In this document: in pieces, positions 24,239-32,124 of the stretch | How the letters are laid out: every line of letters begins with the position of its first letter | Numbering within the stretch: the stretch's first letter is position 1 | Made by a program: the position numbers and the translations under genes | The notes under the pieces: model-generated | Told to the model about the DNA's origin: nothing | Database searches by the model: none | The model's input: the letters and a program-made list of their open reading frames with translations, nothing else | Source of the DNA: CAG-791 sp045546175 | GTDB lineage: Bacteria > Bacillota > Clostridia > Lachnospirales > Lachnospiraceae | Assembly (NCBI GenBank): GCA_045546175.1 | Contig: JAZQCI010000045.1 | Location: 1-64,000, forward strand | DNA: 64,000 bases | Direction: 5' to 3'

Positions 24239-25312
24239 CTACCCCTCTTCACCGAGCGCCTTTCCAAGTGCACGCGTTGTATATTTTCCCTTGCGAAGCC
24301 TTTCCGAGATCTTCATCGTATTCGCGCGGATCGCTTCATATTCCTCCGGCGGGAGCGCCCGCAGCCTGTCGGGGATCTCCTCGATGGAATCTACCGTGAT
24401 TCCGCACCCGTTTCGGGTGATGTATCCGGCCAGCGCCGCCTCACTCCAGATGATGACCGGCATGCCGGACGCAAGATACAGGGATGCTTTGTGAGGATTA
24501 TTGATCCTCAGATACTCGCCGTATGTGCCGCTGCAGGTTTCGGTAGTCTCGCCGTCCCAGACCAGTCCGAAGCTCCCTTCCATGACTTCCGGGAGCTGAT
24601 CAGGTTCAAAGGATCCCAGATAGTTCACGTTGTCCTGCGGCTCCGACTCATATCCGACGCCGTACAGATTAAATCTTATCCCCTCGGGAAGGTGATAGGC
24701 ATACCCGGCTTTGTGGGGCCTGAGCGCGCCCGCGATGACGACCGGGCCGGACGGGGATGTCGACGCGTATCCCGCTGTCGGGATCAGATAATCGAAGATC
24801 CCGAGCACCGTCATCTTTGAAGCGGGAATCCCCATGGAGGAGAGTTTCTTCTTCATGCTGCTGTTGTGCACGATGATCCCGTCACAGCCGCGCAGCAGCG
24901 ACTCTTCTTCCAGGTGCAGACGAATCTTCTCCTTAAAGGAGGTCGTTCCTCTGATCGCCGCCCTGAGGATCTCAAGGTCATGGATCAGCAGGATAATCCT
25001 GGCGCCTCTCCTCCTCACCTTGTTTACACAGGAGGCAAGGAGAACGGAGTGGTTGACGATCGGAAACTGTATGACGAGGACGTCGCCTTTTCCGACCGGT
25101 GTAAGACATTCATTCCATATTTTGCTAAGTTTCAGGTGATATCCGGCCTTTTCCAGGGAATTCTGGTTCTCTCTGTCCGCCTGCGGCATGGAGATCTCGA
25201 TTCCCTTATACCCGTTTTTCTCGAGGATCTTATCTACGTCATCTCTGGCCTTGATGCCGGCCGTTCTCTGATATCCCTCTTCATTCCAGATTTCTTTGGT
25301 AAAGTATTTCAT
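24239..25312 (-). CDS. Glycosyltransferase, Gtf3 / galactofuranosyltransferase-like
   Basis: A 357-residue transferase with a two-domain GT-B layout. The N half has DVLVIQFPIVNHS and ARIILLIHDLEILR, as in Gtf3 and galactofuranosyltransferase-like proteins. The C half has VIAGALRPHKAGY, YGVGYE and NPHKASLYLASGMPVIIW, which form the nucleotide-sugar site. No membrane segment is seen, so it acts at the cytoplasmic face. Donor and acceptor are unknown. It is 8 bases after licD and likely builds part of a cell-surface glycan. Confidence 0.82.
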   Translation of the reverse strand: MKYFTKEIWNEEGYQRTAGIKARDDVDKILEKNGYKGIEISMPQADRENQNSLEKAGYHLKLSKIWNECLTPVGKGDVLVIQFPIVNHSVLLASCVNKVRRRGARIILLIHDLEILRAAIRGTTSFKEKIRLHLEEESLLRGCDGIIVHNSSMKKKLSSMGIPASKMTVLGIFDYLIPTAGYASTSPSGPVVIAGALRPHKAGYAYHLPEGIRFNLYGVGYESEPQDNVNYLGSFEPDQLPEVMEGSFGLVWDGETTETCSGTYGEYLRINNPHKASLYLASGMPVIIWSEAALAGYITRNGCGITVDSIEEIPDRLRALPPEEYEAIRANTMKISERLRKGKYTTRALGKALGEEG

Positions 25313-25320
25313 AAATCTTC

Positions 25321-26163
25321 TCAGTCCTGTGTCTCATCCGCCTCCGCCCAGACATCCATATCGTGGGTTACGCGCTTTTCCTCGGGCGGCAGCTGCATAT
25401 AATCACCGTACAGGTTCTTCAGATAGTACTCCCAGCAGCCGGGCGCCGATACTTCCATGCCTTCAAACTGCATCGGCACAGACTGCAGGTACAGCTTTCT
25501 CGGCACTCTCTCCTGCGGCCCGTATCCGTTGGCGATTCCGCCCATGTAGCCGCACTCGTCGACTTTATAAGTCCGGCAGGTCCGATTAATATAATCCAGG
25601 ATCTTCTTGTCGGGAAGCGGCATGCACAGTGCCTTTACAAGCGGCTTGAGTGTTCTTCGAAGCGCCGTCTTGCCCTCTCCCGTACGCGCCTGCTTGACGC
25701 GCAGGATGTGCCTCGCGGCCAGTGTCTTCTTAAAGATCTTCCGGACTTCCTTCTCGTCATCCGGAAGGCCGTCCATCGGAAAGATGTCGATCCAGAGATT
25801 CTTCTCTGTCTCGTCGTGGTCGTAGAGTTTCCGGATGCTCGTATGAAGGTCGTAGATCTTGGCAAAAGGATAATTGAGATTGCCCAGCTCACAGGCGGCG
25901 AGCTTGTAGTCGCCCGAAGCGCCGATCTCATCCGCATGGGACAGCAGCCGGTCGTAATCTTCTCTGGGCATATTTACATCGATATCGTCGTCCCACGGTA
26001 TAAATCCCTTGTGACGGACGGCTCCGAGGAGTGTTCCTCCCGCCAGGTAATACCGGATCCCGTACTTCTCACAGATCTGCGTAAAGACTTTGAAGAGAGC
26101 GAGTTCTCTCTGCTGCACTTCCTGCAGATTCAGTTTCTTCATTTTACTGTTATTGTTAGTCAT
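25321..26163 (-). CDS. LicD family phosphotransferase
   Basis: A 280-residue LicD protein. The nucleotidyltransferase-fold motif is clear: AGGTLLGAVRHKG followed by PWDDDIDV, whose aspartates bind metal. LicD proteins attach phosphocholine or other phospho-alditols from a CDP donor to surface glycans, which agrees with the CDP-forming TarI-like enzyme in the same operon. No choline kinase or LicC is present. It is the first gene of the operon and has a promoter at 26202-26230. Confidence 0.92.
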   Translation of the reverse strand: MTNNNSKMKKLNLQEVQQRELALFKVFTQICEKYGIRYYLAGGTLLGAVRHKGFIPWDDDIDVNMPREDYDRLLSHADEIGASGDYKLAACELGNLNYPFAKIYDLHTSIRKLYDHDETEKNLWIDIFPMDGLPDDEKEVRKIFKKTLAARHILRVKQARTGEGKTALRRTLKPLVKALCMPLPDKKILDYINRTCRTYKVDECGYMGGIANGYGPQERVPRKLYLQSVPMQFEGMEVSAPGCWEYYLKNLYGDYMQLPPEEKRVTHDMDVWAEADETQD

Positions 26164-26201
26164 GTATATTATCGCTCCGTGTGTTACTTCCTTTAAAAAA
26201 G

Positions 26202-26230
26202 AGTATAATCCATATCAAAATAGATGTCCA
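26202..26230 (-). promoter_or_regulatory. Promoter of the licD operon
   Basis: TGGACA (26225-26230), a 17-base spacer and TATACT (26202-26207), about 40 bases before licD and divergent from the rpsT promoter. Confidence 0.7.
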
Positions 26231-26269
26231 CCGCTCAATATTTTGCTCCATATTTTCCGTATTTCATGC

Positions 26270-26298
26270 TTGACATGCGGTTTTCATTCCACTAAGAT
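26270..26298 (+). promoter_or_regulatory. Promoter of rpsT
   Basis: TTGACA (26270-26275), a 17-base spacer and TAAGAT (26293-26298). About 130 bases of leader follow before rpsT; no clear regulatory fold was recognised in it. Confidence 0.75.
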
Positions 26299-26435
26299 AA
26301 TAGAGTATGTGCAGAAAGAGTTCCGTGTCTTCTCTACTGCACTCGAGAGTATGATGGAGCACTGTATGCGCGGCTGCACAGCGCTCGGAACGATATGTAT
26401 TACACATTAATGTACATAACATGGAGGTATGTAGA

Positions 26436-26696
26436 ATGGCAAACATCAAATCTGCCAAGAAGAGAATCATCACAAGCGCTAAGAGAACCGCCGCCAACAA
26501 GGCTGTTAAGTCTTCCGTCAAGACCGCGATCAAGAAAGTTCACAAGGCAGTAGAAGCCGGCGACAAGCAGGCAGCAGCTGCTGCTCTGGTCGCAGCAGAA
26601 GCTACCATCGACAAGGCTTGCACAAAGGGCGTTCTTCACAAGAACAACGCTTCCCGCAAGGTTTCCCGTCTTGCCAGCTTCGTCAACAAGATCTGA
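26436..26696 (+). CDS. rpsT: 30S ribosomal protein S20
   Basis: An 86-residue, Lys/Ala-rich S20, starting MANIKSAKKRI and ending SRLASFVNKI. It binds 16S rRNA early in small-subunit assembly. ATG at 26436 has GGAGGT upstream and is preferred to one 15 bases earlier. It stands alone, with its own promoter and terminator. Confidence 0.97.
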   Translation: MANIKSAKKRIITSAKRTAANKAVKSSVKTAIKKVHKAVEAGDKQAAAAALVAAEATIDKACTKGVLHKNNASRKVSRLASFVNKI

Positions 26697-26731
26697 TAAA
26701 GCGCAAGCAGATATAAACGAATTCTTATTCC

Positions 26732-26765
26732 GGCTCTCCGCGACCCATCGGAGAGCCGTTTTTTT
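26732..26765 (+). terminator. Intrinsic terminator of rpsT
   Basis: GGCTCTCC and GGAGAGCC form a perfect 8-bp stem around a 10-base loop, followed by GTTTTTTT. Confidence 0.9.
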
Positions 26766-26784
26766 ATGCACTGAATAATTACAA

Positions 26785-26827
26785 AAGCCGATTCCCCTCA
26801 GGACACTTCCTGAGCAGGAATCGGCTT
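26785..26827 (-). terminator. Terminator of the COG0523 gene pair
   Basis: AAGCCGATTCC and GGAATCGGCTT form an 11-bp stem, with CTCAGG/CCTGAG continuing it inside. On the minus strand TTTTGTAATT follows. It lies 27 bases after the stop of the gene at 26855. Confidence 0.8.
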
Positions 26828-26854
26828 GTTATTTCACGGATCTTTCCCGGAAGA

Positions 26855-27835
26855 TCATCCCGCGAAATTGATGACCGCTTCTTTGGGTTCGGCTGTCTTC
26901 TCTACGCTCTCCGCATAGAGAACGATGCCTTTCCCGTTGTATTCCGAGAAATTCTCATAGCTGACGCGGGCTCTTACCCTCACCCATGTGCGCTCGGGCA
27001 GGATCATATCCTGATCTGCCTTGCAGGCGTAGCCGAGGAAGGACATGTCGTTCGCGCAGCAGGTCATCGCCATTCTTCCGGGGACAAAATATCCCTTGGG
27101 GAATTTGTCCGGGATCATGACCATGCCCGTGTACTCGATCTCTTTCCCGTCGTAGCGGTCCGGATGCTCCATGGCGTCCAGATACCAGATGCCGTAATTG
27201 AGATTCTCGAGGACGATCGGCTCCTTGTGGATATCATAAGGGAGGTCCTCTTCCGTCGTCATATCGATCTCGCCGTTTGCGTCTTCAAAGATCAGGTCGG
27301 CCTGCTGGTTGATCGCCTTGATATTTCTCTTGTAGCTGATCAGAGTCTTCTCATCGATCCCGTCGCAGCGGTTGAGCATGATCAGCTCGGAATTTCTGAG
27401 CTGCTCCGCCAGAAGCGACCTCATATTTGTGAAATACATGGAAAAAGTGGAGGCGTCGATGACGGTGATCTGCTGCTCCAGTCTCCAGGCTCTGGGGAGC
27501 CTGAATTTTCTAAAATCCCACATTCCGTTGTATTCGATAAGAATTCTCTCAGGTCTGTGTTTTGCCTCCAGTGCCATCATGGCAGAAGGCGTGAGATCCT
27601 CTTCATTCTCGAACACTTCCATCACCGTGCCCGTCTGGCGCAGAAGACGTTCACTGTACTCCACCTCGCCTTCCTCGCAGACGATCAGGAGCGTCGTCCC
27701 GGAAGTCTGAAAGTAAGGCTGTCCGATCGTATAGGAGAAAAAGGAGGATTTTCCGCTGTCGAGAAATCCGTTGATCACATAAACCGGTTTTTGTACCATC
27801 TTCTCTTTTCCTTTTACAAAATCAAATAAACCCAT
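26855..27835 (-). CDS. COG0523/CobW-type P-loop protein fused to a DUF1980-like domain
   Basis: A 326-residue protein. Residues about 17-190 form a CobW-like GTPase domain with Walker A GFLDSGKSS (23-31). The family's CxCC metal motif is absent. Residues about 205-326, with DGKEIEYTGMVMIPD and a YNGKGIVLYAESVEK end, resemble the DUF1980 domain of the TIGR03943/YcgQ proteins that pair with permeases. Such fusions point to handling of a metal or its ligand, which is inference. It follows the His-rich COG0523 gene by 10 bases. The ATG at 27835 has AAGGGGTG upstream; longer frames do not. No permease gene is near. Confidence 0.78.
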   Translation of the reverse strand: MGLFDFVKGKEKMVQKPVYVINGFLDSGKSSFFSYTIGQPYFQTSGTTLLIVCEEGEVEYSERLLRQTGTVMEVFENEEDLTPSAMMALEAKHRPERILIEYNGMWDFRKFRLPRAWRLEQQITVIDASTFSMYFTNMRSLLAEQLRNSELIMLNRCDGIDEKTLISYKRNIKAINQQADLIFEDANGEIDMTTEEDLPYDIHKEPIVLENLNYGIWYLDAMEHPDRYDGKEIEYTGMVMIPDKFPKGYFVPGRMAMTCCANDMSFLGYACKADQDMILPERTWVRVRARVSYENFSEYNGKGIVLYAESVEKTAEPKEAVINFAG

Positions 27836-27845
27836 AGCACCCCTT

Positions 27846-29093
27846 TTACTTGCGGAACAGCTCCGCCAGGGCATCTTCCTTGAGACCGGAACCGATCACG
27901 CAGATCTTGCCCGTGACGTCGGCAGCGCCGAAGCGGACTTCCGTCTCCTCGGGAACATAGTCGAAGTGGATCCAGCGTCCCTCTCCGTCGGGTACCATGC
28001 CCTTGGAGCGAAGGATGATGCCATATGTGTCGGAATCGTCAAGCTTTGCGAGGATCTGTTTGATTTCTTCCTCGGAGTACTTGGCGGGAGTTTCCATTCC
28101 CCAGCTGGCGAAGATCTCATCCGCGTCATGTCCGCCGTGGTGGTGGTGATGGTGATGATGGTGGCTGTGGGACTTGTAGATCCTGTTGCCGTTCTCATCC
28201 ACTTCCACTTCCGCGTGCTCATGGTCGTGGTGATGATGGTGCTCATGCTCCTCATCGTCATCGTCGTCATCATGATGATGGTGATGGTGGTGGTGCTCCT
28301 CGTCGTCATCGTCGTCATGATGATGGTGGTGGTGCTCGTGCTCCTCGTCGTCATCGTCGTCGTCATGATGATGGTGATGGTGATGGTGGTGCTCCTCGTC
28401 GTCATCGTCGTCGTGATGATGGTGGTGCTCGTGCTCGTCTTCCTCCTCATCGTCATGGTCCTTCATGACTTCCGCGAGGATCTCGGCCTGCAGATCAGAC
28501 TTTCCTTCAATCGTCGTAAGGATCTGCTTGCCGTCCAGCTCTGCGATCGGAGTTGTGATGATCGTAGCCTTCGGATTGTGCTGACGCAGAAGTTCGACGC
28601 ACTCGGCTATCTTCTCATCGCTGACTTTGTCTGTTCTGGTCAGAATGATCGTGCCGGCGTACTCCACCTGGTTGACGAAGAACTCACCGAAGTTCTTGAT
28701 GTAGAGCTTGCACTTGGAGGCGTCAACTACGGCCACGGCGCTGTTGAGTTCCATTTCGGACCCTTCCGCCGCATCCTGTACAGCCTTCATAACATCCGAG
28801 AGCTTTCCGACGCCGGAGGGCTCGATCAGGATCCTTTCGGGCGCGTACTGCTTCATCACTTCTCTGAGGGAGGTCCCGAAATCGCCGACCAGTGAGCAGC
28901 AGATGCAGCCGGAGTTCATCTCACGGATCTCGATGCCGGCTTCCTTGAGGAATCCGCCGTCGATGCCGATCTCACCGAACTCGTTCTCGATCAGGACAAC
29001 GCGTGTGCCGGCAAGAGCATCCTTTATCAGCTTCTTGATGAGTGTAGTCTTGCCGGCTCCCAAAAAGCCGGAAATAACATCAATTTTGGTCAT
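27846..29093 (-). CDS. COG0523/CobW-family GTPase with large His/Asp-rich metal-binding tract
   Basis: A 415-residue metallochaperone-type GTPase. Walker A SGFLGAGKTT is at 8-17 and the family's CxCC metal site (GCICC) at 62-66. Residues 212-293 consist of alternating blocks of 5-9 His and 5-6 Asp plus Glu, and a second cluster of 11 His lies at 309-322, about 50 His in all. A CobW C-terminal domain follows at 330-415. Zinc-related members (ZNG1, YciC, ZigA) use GTP to load zinc. The tract suggests storage or capture of zinc, nickel or cobalt; which metal is unknown. No Zur box was found upstream. Confidence 0.9.
   Translation of the reverse strand: MTKIDVISGFLGAGKTTLIKKLIKDALAGTRVVLIENEFGEIGIDGGFLKEAGIEIREMNSGCICCSLVGDFGTSLREVMKQYAPERILIEPSGVGKLSDVMKAVQDAAEGSEMELNSAVAVVDASKCKLYIKNFGEFFVNQVEYAGTIILTRTDKVSDEKIAECVELLRQHNPKATIITTPIAELDGKQILTTIEGKSDLQAEILAEVMKDHDDEEEDEHEHHHHHDDDDDEEHHHHHHHHHDDDDDDEEHEHHHHHHDDDDDEEHHHHHHHHDDDDDDEEHEHHHHHDHEHAEVEVDENGNRIYKSHSHHHHHHHHHGGHDADEIFASWGMETPAKYSEEEIKQILAKLDDSDTYGIILRSKGMVPDGEGRWIHFDYVPEETEVRFGAADVTGKICVIGSGLKEDALAELFRK
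28128..28460 (-). repeat. In-frame CAT/CAC and GAT/GAC block repeat
   Basis: Roughly 330 bases built of alternating His and Asp codons (read on the plus strand as runs of GTG/ATG and GTC/ATC) in at least four blocks of similar size. It keeps the reading frame throughout. Such a tract can gain or lose blocks by slippage, so length may vary between strains. Confidence 0.85.
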
Positions 29094-29155
29094 TCTAACA
29101 TCGCTTCCTTTCTATATTGCCAATAAGGTCATTAACGGACCTGTTCTGTAAAAAG

Positions 29156-29522
29156 AATAAGCAGAGCTGTAAGCCGGGTTATGTCTTAGACGATCATCTA
29201 TCTAGGACCGCCGTCGCCGACGGCCTCAAGCGACCCACCTGAGAGCGAGCCGGGCAAGCTCATAGCCCTCTTTTCGGTCTTGCTTCGGATGGGGTTTACA
29301 TGGCTCTTCGTGTTACCACAAAGACGGTAGTCTCTTACACTGCCTTTCCACCCTTACGGGCGGCGGGAACGGTTCCCGCCGCTTTCGCGGTATATCTCTG
29401 TTGCACTGGCCTGGGAGTCACCTCCACCGGACGTTATCCGGCATCCTGCCCTGTGAAGCCCGGACTTTCCTCACCTGCGCCCTTTCGGGACTTGCAGCCG
29501 CGATCGTCCGCCCTGCTTATTT
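29156..29522 (-). ncRNA. rnpB: RNase P RNA, class A
   Basis: About 367 bases. The minus strand carries the conserved 5' GAGGAAAGTCCGGGCT and, near the 3' end, ACCCGGCTTACAG. The ends pair as P1: AATAAGCAG with CTGCTTATT. It is the catalytic RNA that trims tRNA 5' ends. The layout fits the ancestral A type. The T-run just beyond P1 (TTCTTTTTAC) probably ends transcription. Exact ends are estimated from P1. Confidence 0.95.
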
Positions 29523-29531
29523 ACGTTATGC

Positions 29532-29560
29532 ATTTTACTCGTGAGTCTGACAGTTGTCAA
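29532..29560 (-). promoter_or_regulatory. Promoter of rnpB
   Basis: TTGACA (29555-29560), 17 bases, TAAAAT (29532-29537) on the minus strand. The predicted start near 29525 matches the P1-defined 5' end of the RNA. Confidence 0.85.
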
Positions 29561-29593
29561 CTCACTGCCGAGAGCGCCCTGTCGCGCCGTTCC

Positions 29594-31252
29594 TCACTGT
29601 CCGAAGCATCCTCCTCCGACAAATTCTCTCAGAAGAGAATTGGTTGGGACGGCCGCCGTATCTACGCCGACAAAGTATTCAAGGAATTTCAGAAGTCTCT
29701 TCGCCTCATAATAAGCCGGCTCATTCTGCCTTACGTTGAAGAGCAGAGGTTCCGCGAACTGTTTGATCACGGCCAGCTCATAGATCAGCACGGAGTTAAA
29801 GACGGCGTCCGCATCGTCCTGGAAGGGGAAAATATTCATATCCTCTCCCATCCTGACCTTGGGCCAGAGTTCGAAGGTATGCTGCGCGGAGTTTCCTCTG
29901 GTCCTTGCGTCCCTGACCATTCTCCGCAGGAGCCTTGCGTCCGTGGACGGGATCCTGTTGTGCTCGTCGATATTGAGGCTGGTCATGCAGCTGATATAGA
30001 TCTTGAACTTGTTCTTCTCGGGCAGTTCCTCGGAAGCCTTGGGATTGAGCCCGTGAATGCCCTCGATGATCAGAATGTCGTCTTTATCGAGCTTTAAGTA
30101 TCTTCCTTTGTAAACTCTCTTGCCGGCCTTGAAATCAAACTGCGGCATCTCCACCGTATTGCCCTCGAGAAGGTCGAGCATGTCGTCCATGAACAGGTCG
30201 ATGTCCACGGCCTCGAGCACCTCGTAGTTGTAATTTCCGTCAATGTCGATGGGCGTCTGCTCTCGGTTGACAAAATAGTCATCCATGCTGATGATATGCG
30301 GCCGCAGGCCGAAGGACCGCAGCTGGACCGCCAGCCTGTGGGCAAAAGTCGTCTTGCCGGAGGAGCTGGGGCCCGCCACCATCACGAATTTGGTGTCCTT
30401 CTTGCGGAAGATCTGCGCCGCGATCTCGCCGATCCTTCGCTCCTGAAGCGCCTCCTGGACCAGGATCATATCGCTGATGCTTCCGCCGCAGATCGCGTCG
30501 TTGAGGTCGCCGACCGTGCTGATATTGACCAGGTCGCCCCATTTTGTCGACAGATAGAGCTGTTCGAAAAGGCTCTCCTGGTCCTCGAACTCCTCGATCT
30601 CGAAAGGATTCTCCTGCCTGGGCAGGATCAGGAGAAGACCGCCGTTGTAAGCCGCGATCTTGAAGAGATTGACATAACCGGCAGAGGGAAGCATATAGCC
30701 GTAGAAGTAGTCATAGTAACCTTCCATGCTGTACACATTGATGGTGGAGCCGCGGCGATAGTGGAACAGCCTCTCCTTGTCGTGCATTCCCTGCCTCTTG
30801 AAGAGCTCGATCGCGTCGTCGATCGGATAGGTCTTCTTGATGATCGGCACATTTTTGTCCCGCAGTCTCTTCATCTCGTTCTCGACCCTCTGGGCAAATT
30901 CGTCCGTCACATTTACTCCGTTGTGCACCGAGCAATAGATGGCGTTGCCCAGGGCGAACTCTATTTTGACATGAACGGAATTTCCCTGTTCCTTGAGGAT
31001 GTCCCGGACCGCTTTGACAAGCAGCATCTGCGCTGTTCTGACATAAGCGTTGTGGCCGGCGCTGTCCCTGGTGGTAATAAAAGAAATGACGCCGTCTCTC
31101 TCAAGCCGCTTGTTCAGCTCCCTCATCTTGCCGTTAAAGTAGATGAGCGCAATGGAATTATTGTATTCTTCCTGATATTTCCTGACTATGCTCTCGAAAG
31201 TAACTCCCTTATCATACTGCTGGATCGCTCCTTTGATCATTACGGTAGGCAT
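29594..31252 (-). CDS. Nucleoside kinase, uridine kinase-like with N-terminal ThrRS-like domain
   Basis: A 552-residue protein. The N-terminal part (to about residue 270) resembles the TGS/second additional domain of threonyl-tRNA synthetase, with HNAYVRTAQMLL and a GNAIYCSVHNG motif. The C-terminal part is a P-loop kinase: Walker A GPSSSGKTT, SMDDYFVNR and DILIIEGIHGLNP, as in uridine kinases/phosphoribulokinases. Clostridia commonly have this architecture, but its nucleoside is not fixed by sequence. It ends 67 bases before the rnpB promoter and lies downstream of nif3. Confidence 0.85.
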   Translation of the reverse strand: MPTVMIKGAIQQYDKGVTFESIVRKYQEEYNNSIALIYFNGKMRELNKRLERDGVISFITTRDSAGHNAYVRTAQMLLVKAVRDILKEQGNSVHVKIEFALGNAIYCSVHNGVNVTDEFAQRVENEMKRLRDKNVPIIKKTYPIDDAIELFKRQGMHDKERLFHYRRGSTINVYSMEGYYDYFYGYMLPSAGYVNLFKIAAYNGGLLLILPRQENPFEIEEFEDQESLFEQLYLSTKWGDLVNISTVGDLNDAICGGSISDMILVQEALQERRIGEIAAQIFRKKDTKFVMVAGPSSSGKTTFAHRLAVQLRSFGLRPHIISMDDYFVNREQTPIDIDGNYNYEVLEAVDIDLFMDDMLDLLEGNTVEMPQFDFKAGKRVYKGRYLKLDKDDILIIEGIHGLNPKASEELPEKNKFKIYISCMTSLNIDEHNRIPSTDARLLRRMVRDARTRGNSAQHTFELWPKVRMGEDMNIFPFQDDADAVFNSVLIYELAVIKQFAEPLLFNVRQNEPAYYEAKRLLKFLEYFVGVDTAAVPTNSLLREFVGGGCFGQ

Positions 31253-31326
31253 AAAAATCCCCCTCTCTGTGGTGTGAGGCTCGCTCAGGCGAGCGCCAAT
31301 AGCTGCGACGTTCCGTGTACTTTCTG

Positions 31327-32109
31327 TTATGTCTCCATATAAGGAGCTCCCGTGTCGCAGGAGATGATCCTTATTTCAGGCATCTCTCGCTCCAGGTACT
31401 CTTTCATATAAGGAATAAAGATCTTCTCAATGCCGTAGTGCCCGGCATCTATGACCGCGATCCCCTTCTCAACGGCGTCTATGCCGTCGTGGTGCGAAAT
31501 ATCTCCGGTAATATATACGTCGGCTCCGGATCTCACCGCCAGGTCGATCTCTCCTTTTCCCGAACCGGGAAGGATCGCACAGGTGACCAGCATTTGCTCC
31601 GGATCGCCGTAATACCTGACGTGTTCGATCTCGAAGGCCTTTGCCACTAAAGCGGCGCACTCGGAGAGCTTCATGGGCTCCTTGAGACTCCCGACTCTTC
31701 CGATGCCCTCCACTGACAGATCATCCTCGTAAGTGACTTCGAGAACCTCCCTGTCCTGCAGCTGCAGCAGGTCCGCAGCCGCGTCGGCCATGCCGAGCAC
31801 GTCAAAGTTCGTGTGCATAGCGTAGCAGCAGATATCGCGCCGGACCAGGTTCAGAACCCTGCTCCCCACGTAGTCGCTGTCCGTGATCTTCTTCACGCCG
31901 CCGAAAAGGAGCGGGTGGTGCGTCAGGATCAGGTCGGCTTTCTGCGCGGCCGCCTCTTCGATCACTTCAGAGGTCGCGTCCACCGCAAGGGCAATCGTAT
32001 TCACTTCCTTGTCCGCGTACCCGACCTGCAGTCCCACGTTGTCCCAGGATAAGGCAAAGCTTCGCGGACAAAACTCCTCCAGCTGCTGCATGATCTCTTT
32101 CAGTTTCAT
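31327..32109 (-). CDS. Nif3-like dinuclear metal-centre protein
   Basis: A 260-residue NIF3/YqfO protein. The metal ligands sit in LILTHHPLLFGG and MHTNFD and near the end in SHHDGIDA with DAGHYGIEK. It lacks the PII-like insert of longer YqfO forms. Family members are hexameric metal proteins, some linked to GTP cyclohydrolase-type chemistry; the function is uncertain. It follows trmK by 15 bases, a conserved pairing (yqfN-yqfO). An AAGGAG site precedes the ATG. A GGCTCGC/GCGAGC hairpin lies in the gap downstream. Confidence 0.93.
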   Translation of the reverse strand: MKLKEIMQQLEEFCPRSFALSWDNVGLQVGYADKEVNTIALAVDATSEVIEEAAAQKADLILTHHPLLFGGVKKITDSDYVGSRVLNLVRRDICCYAMHTNFDVLGMADAAADLLQLQDREVLEVTYEDDLSVEGIGRVGSLKEPMKLSECAALVAKAFEIEHVRYYGDPEQMLVTCAILPGSGKGEIDLAVRSGADVYITGDISHHDGIDAVEKGIAVIDAGHYGIEKIFIPYMKEYLEREMPEIRIISCDTGAPYMET

Positions 32110-32124
32110 ATACGGCTCCTTTTG

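Noticed and set aside
26299..26435. Autoregulatory leader fold before rpsT
   Set aside because: The 130-base leader has no convincing long stem that I could trace by eye.
27966..28895. Plus-strand frame encoding a Val/Met-rich run resembling membrane helices
   Set aside because: It is the complement of the His/Asp codon repeat; the hydrophobic run is a by-product of GTG/ATG/GTC codons.
29300..30097. Plus-strand open frame over the RNase P RNA
   Set aside because: Most of it is antisense to rnpB and its promoter, both clearly identified.
31276..31297. Further copy of repeat family A between nif3 and the nucleoside kinase
   Set aside because: Only a GGCTCGC/GCGAGC hairpin is shared; the rest of the 80-base unit is missing.
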